50,498 bases of DNA from a virus, in IMG/VR virus record IMGVR_UViG_3300020442_000146, positions 1 through 50,498 of that record, one strand, 5' to 3'. A program made the translations under genes and the position numbers. The notes under the pieces were generated by a model. It was given only the letters and a program-made list of their open reading frames with translations, did not search any database and was not told the DNA's origin. Shown here piece after piece: positions 48,057 to 50,498 of the stretch. Each line of letters begins with the position of its first letter. Positions within the stretch are counted from its first letter, which is position 1.

Positions 48057-49945
48057 TAACGTGTACCCCCTATTGTAGCCTCAAGTCGCATAATACCTAC
48101 ACGCCAATCAGCAGGCCGCACACCTGTTACCCTCATGCGAACTTGCCTGCCACTAAACCTAGCATCTGTTGGGTTAGCAGGCGTAAATGGGCCATGTGAT
48201 GTTTCTGTATCGTTAGGATGATACCTTGTTTTGAAGGTCATGCTTACATCACCTTGTGTAACCTCATCAGGTATAACTGACGTAACGTACATAATGTTTT
48301 CACCAGTACCAGCCGATACTGGCCCTGTTTCTGCAAAGATTGCACCGTTATCTACGTTATAGCCAACCTCATGCTCTTTTATATTAGCGTGTGTCGTATC
48401 CCAATCAGCCATCATAGGATACCTAAACACGCCACGTTGAACGCCAGACGTTCTTGATAGCTCACCAATCATCCAATGATTTTCATTGTAATCATAGGCA
48501 ACATAACGGTCTATTTCTATGCTGTTAGATGATGGGTAAAACCACCACACTTCGCCATATTGCGGTATGCCCATCGCCCATATTTTGGTTTGCTGAGAAG
48601 TATTAATATCACCAAAGATATAATCATGAACATCGCATTTTATGGTTTGCACTGTGTTACCATTGAACAAAAAGAAGTTTTCTTGCCCAATAAAAAACAC
48701 ACCTCGATCTGTGTCTACCGCTCCACGGCTCGTCACAGTGCCGCAGGAAGTGCCAACTCGCTCGAAGCCATAAACGTAGGGTGGCCCTTGATAACGCGCT
48801 GTGTGGGCGTCTACGTCAGTCAGAATAAGCGTTTGGCCTCTAGTTCTAACCGCTTGCATAATCTGCCCTGCGGTTTGTAACTCTATATCGCCTGCCTCGT
48901 TTGTTGCCGCAGGCGTCCATTGGTTTCGATCTTCTCTGTCACACCAAGATATTTTACGGCTATTACCACCAGAACCTAATGCAAAGATAAAACGCTCTTC
49001 AGTCACAACTAACCCAAGATTAGATAGTGGTGCATTTGTTATGGGTGTAGCTACTACAGCTAATTTAAGAGATGTTTCTGTAACGTTAACATTTTGCTCT
49101 GCATTAGTCGCAGGATAAATTTGTATTGTGACGCCAGTATCGTCTGTGTCAAATCTAAAAAAGCTATTACCAATAGGCAATGTCTTATCAAGTAAAACAG
49201 TCGTTGTTGTCGTGCCGATAATCTTAACTTTTAGTGACGGTATGGTTGTGGCGTCTGCATCTGCGTCAGGGTCAGTTACATTTATAGTAAAGTGATATTT
49301 CTTACCGCTTGTTAAGCCTGTTATAGCTTGCTCTAAGTTTGCAGCCGTTGTGCCTGTCCATTTAGCCTCACCGCCACTTATAGCCCAACCAGTGCCTAGC
49401 GTCCAATCTGTGCCTACGCTAAAGCTGTTGTTTGTTATTAGCTCTGAGCCGCTAACAATATTTAAATCCCACTCGACAAGTCTACCGTCATCATAATGGC
49501 AACCAACCATTAATTCGCCAAAGTTGTCTAATTGCCAAAATGTGGCAGGCTCTGGAATAGCGTTGGAAAGTTGCTGTCTTGGTGTACCCCAAAAACCTAC
49601 ACCATAAGCACCTTTACCAAATCCTGCGCTTACAGCCGCATCTATACGTCCAGTTGCTAAGTTATCTGGCGTAATGTCATAGCACAATCCACCGCCTGTC
49701 ATTGCAACTAATGAATTATGTGAACCGCCTGCTAACCATGTGCTTTGGTTAAGAGCTTCCCAAGCGTGCATACCTCTTATTGGCTGCAATGCAAAATCTT
49801 CTTTTCTGTTTTGCCAACCACCAATCGGACGCAATGAACCGTCTAGCCATCTAACTAAGCTACCCTCACGCCATCTGCCAGATTGCTCGTAGTCTGTTCC
49901 TATTCGGTAAAATCCAGATGGTATATCTAAAGGTACTAAAGTCAT
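48056..49945 (-). CDS. Conserved tail structural protein with inserted beta-sandwich (copy 2)
   Basis: A 629-aa protein, same length and most residues as copy 1. Differences are spread throughout and include the insert (~165-298) where GKKYHFTINVTDPDADADAT replaces GAKYHFTISVVDPDNDADPD. Core tail component. Start MTLVPLDIPSGFYRIG. Confidence 0.72.
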   Translation of the reverse strand: MTLVPLDIPSGFYRIGTDYEQSGRWREGSLVRWLDGSLRPIGGWQNRKEDFALQPIRGMHAWEALNQSTWLAGGSHNSLVAMTGGGLCYDITPDNLATGRIDAAVSAGFGKGAYGVGFWGTPRQQLSNAIPEPATFWQLDNFGELMVGCHYDDGRLVEWDLNIVSGSELITNNSFSVGTDWTLGTGWAISGGEAKWTGTTAANLEQAITGLTSGKKYHFTINVTDPDADADATTIPSLKVKIIGTTTTTVLLDKTLPIGNSFFRFDTDDTGVTIQIYPATNAEQNVNVTETSLKLAVVATPITNAPLSNLGLVVTEERFIFALGSGGNSRKISWCDREDRNQWTPAATNEAGDIELQTAGQIMQAVRTRGQTLILTDVDAHTARYQGPPYVYGFERVGTSCGTVTSRGAVDTDRGVFFIGQENFFLFNGNTVQTIKCDVHDYIFGDINTSQQTKIWAMGIPQYGEVWWFYPSSNSIEIDRYVAYDYNENHWMIGELSRTSGVQRGVFRYPMMADWDTTHANIKEHEVGYNVDNGAIFAETGPVSAGTGENIMYVTSVIPDEVTQGDVSMTFKTRYHPNDTETSHGPFTPANPTDARFSGRQVRMRVTGVRPADWRVGIMRLEATIGGTR

Positions 49946-49947
49946 GT

Positions 49948-50498
49948 TTACGTTTTCATAATATAAGCAAGTGCATAATAAGGTGGTCTGTTTTCGTGTG
50001 CGCCACCGCCGCCTGCGTTATCGACAGACAATGTGTGAGTATGTGCGCCGCCACTAGCAATGGTTACAGTGTGAGAGTGTGACCCTGCCGAAGATGTAGT
50101 GCCAGTTTGTGAGCCATTTGGATTATAAGTATTTGAATTGTAATCAATATCTATTCCCGGAACGAGAGCGCTTTGCAGGACATAACTATCAGTATAAGTA
50201 TGCGTGTGCGCTCCTGCACTGTTTGTCGTTCCAGTGTGCGTGTGTGCGCCGCCGCTTGCCGCCGTACCTGTGTGGCTGTGAGCAGGCAGTTCGCTAGTTG
50301 CTAGTGTCACATCATTTGCACCGCCTGTCGCACCTACTGCATACGTTCCGCTACTGTCTGAGTCGGCGTGAACAATAAATTTACCTGTTAAGTTAGGTGT
50401 GCCGTTTGTGCCATCGCATAATGCCCACCCTGTCGGTATCGTTGCAATCGTACCAGACCACATAATAATGCCCCCAGTAGGCATTGCCTTGTTAATAG
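49948..50498 (-). CDS. Tail collar-domain protein (copy 2, 5' end cut)
   Basis: The frame continues past the internal Met at 50484 to the window edge (INKAMPTGGIIMWSG), so the N-terminus is missing. The collar domain has five HTH-type units: GHSHTGTAASGGAHTHTG, AGAHTHTY, AGSHSHTV and SGGAHTHTL, then HENRPPYYALAYIMKT. Copy 1 has one such unit, so this strain has a longer metal-site ladder at the tip. Confidence 0.82.
   Translation of the reverse strand, partial: INKAMPTGGIIMWSGTIATIPTGWALCDGTNGTPNLTGKFIVHADSDSSGTYAVGATGGANDVTLATSELPAHSHTGTAASGGAHTHTGTTNSAGAHTHTYTDSYVLQSALVPGIDIDYNSNTYNPNGSQTGTTSSAGSHSHTVTIASGGAHTHTLSVDNAGGGGAHENRPPYYALAYIMKT

Larger units (their letters stand above)
36740..50484. 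repeat. Diverged large direct repeat, copy 2 (head/ejection/tail module)
   Basis: This is the second version of the module at 1-12471. It is longer because of the 882-aa and 480-aa proteins that replace the 541-aa and 373-aa ones. The many synonymous third-position differences show this is a related strain rather than an exact terminal repeat. Confidence 0.9.

Noticed and set aside
1-50498. Exact terminal repeats of a linear genome
   Set aside because: The two modules differ at many bases and at whole genes; only 77 bases at the very start are identical, so they are not exact terminal redundancy.

Overview
The window is a phage genome, or a concatenation of phage-genome sequence. It has P22/SU10-type head genes (P22-type portal, scaffold-like protein, SU10-type major capsid, adaptor), a large and a small terminase, a short-tail gene set with no tape measure or tail-tube protein, a replication/recombination block and a lysis cassette. 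I saw no integrase, no tRNA and no DNA polymerase. The modest GC content, the tail-fibre families (short proteins with KAWVNFN-type motifs and a GDLA C-terminus), the GTA-type three-helix holin and the small basic proteins all suggest a podovirus of a marine bacterium. An alphaproteobacterial host is possible but not shown.

Layout. From 1 to about 24.0 kb, on the minus strand and transcribed right to left, come terminase small and large subunits, a chain of tiny basic proteins, an adaptor, many tail-fibre-type proteins, a collar protein, putative ejection proteins, portal, scaffold, major capsid and small downstream genes. A 570-bp divergent control region (24.0-24.57 kb) holds G-runs and a perfect palindrome. 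From 24.57 to 26.5 kb on the plus strand are small unknown early genes that share the leader AACGAGGA..CAAAATG, closed by a terminator. From 26.5 to 31.1 kb on the minus strand are two small genes, a primase-helicase, a putative single-strand DNA-binding protein, a RecE-like nuclease, a PD-(D/E)XK resolvase-like nuclease and a ribbon-helix-helix protein. From 31.19 to 34.76 kb on the plus strand is a second early block. It contains a protein with RAMP/Cas7-like sequence features, a GCAA-tetraloop hairpin, a 390-bp G/T-rich array built around GGCGGTC, and a conserved-looking 165-aa protein. From 34.75 to 36.7 kb on the minus strand is the lysis cassette (GH19 endolysin, 3-TM holin, small partners).

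From 36.74 kb to the end, the structural genes of 1-12.5 kb appear again in the same order and strand, but as a clearly diverged version. Portal and capsid are close to the first copy, whereas the ejection proteins and a fibre tip have been swapped. The first 77 bases of the window match 36740-36816 exactly, and the copies differ from the next base on. This is what is expected if one circular or circularly permuted genome unit of about 36.74 kb was read or assembled through and then continued into a related strain. A true tandem of two related phages is the alternative.

How the parts work together. Terminase packages DNA through the portal into a head built by the SU10-type capsid protein on the scaffold-like protein. 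The adaptor, collar and fibre proteins form a short tail. The primase-helicase, putative SSB, RecE-like nuclease and resolvase form a recombination-dependent replication set that probably borrows the host polymerase. Holin and endolysin end the cycle. The best candidate for an undescribed system is 31.19-33.09 kb: the RAMP-like protein, the hairpin, the repeat array and the 165-aa protein behind one promoter-like signal.
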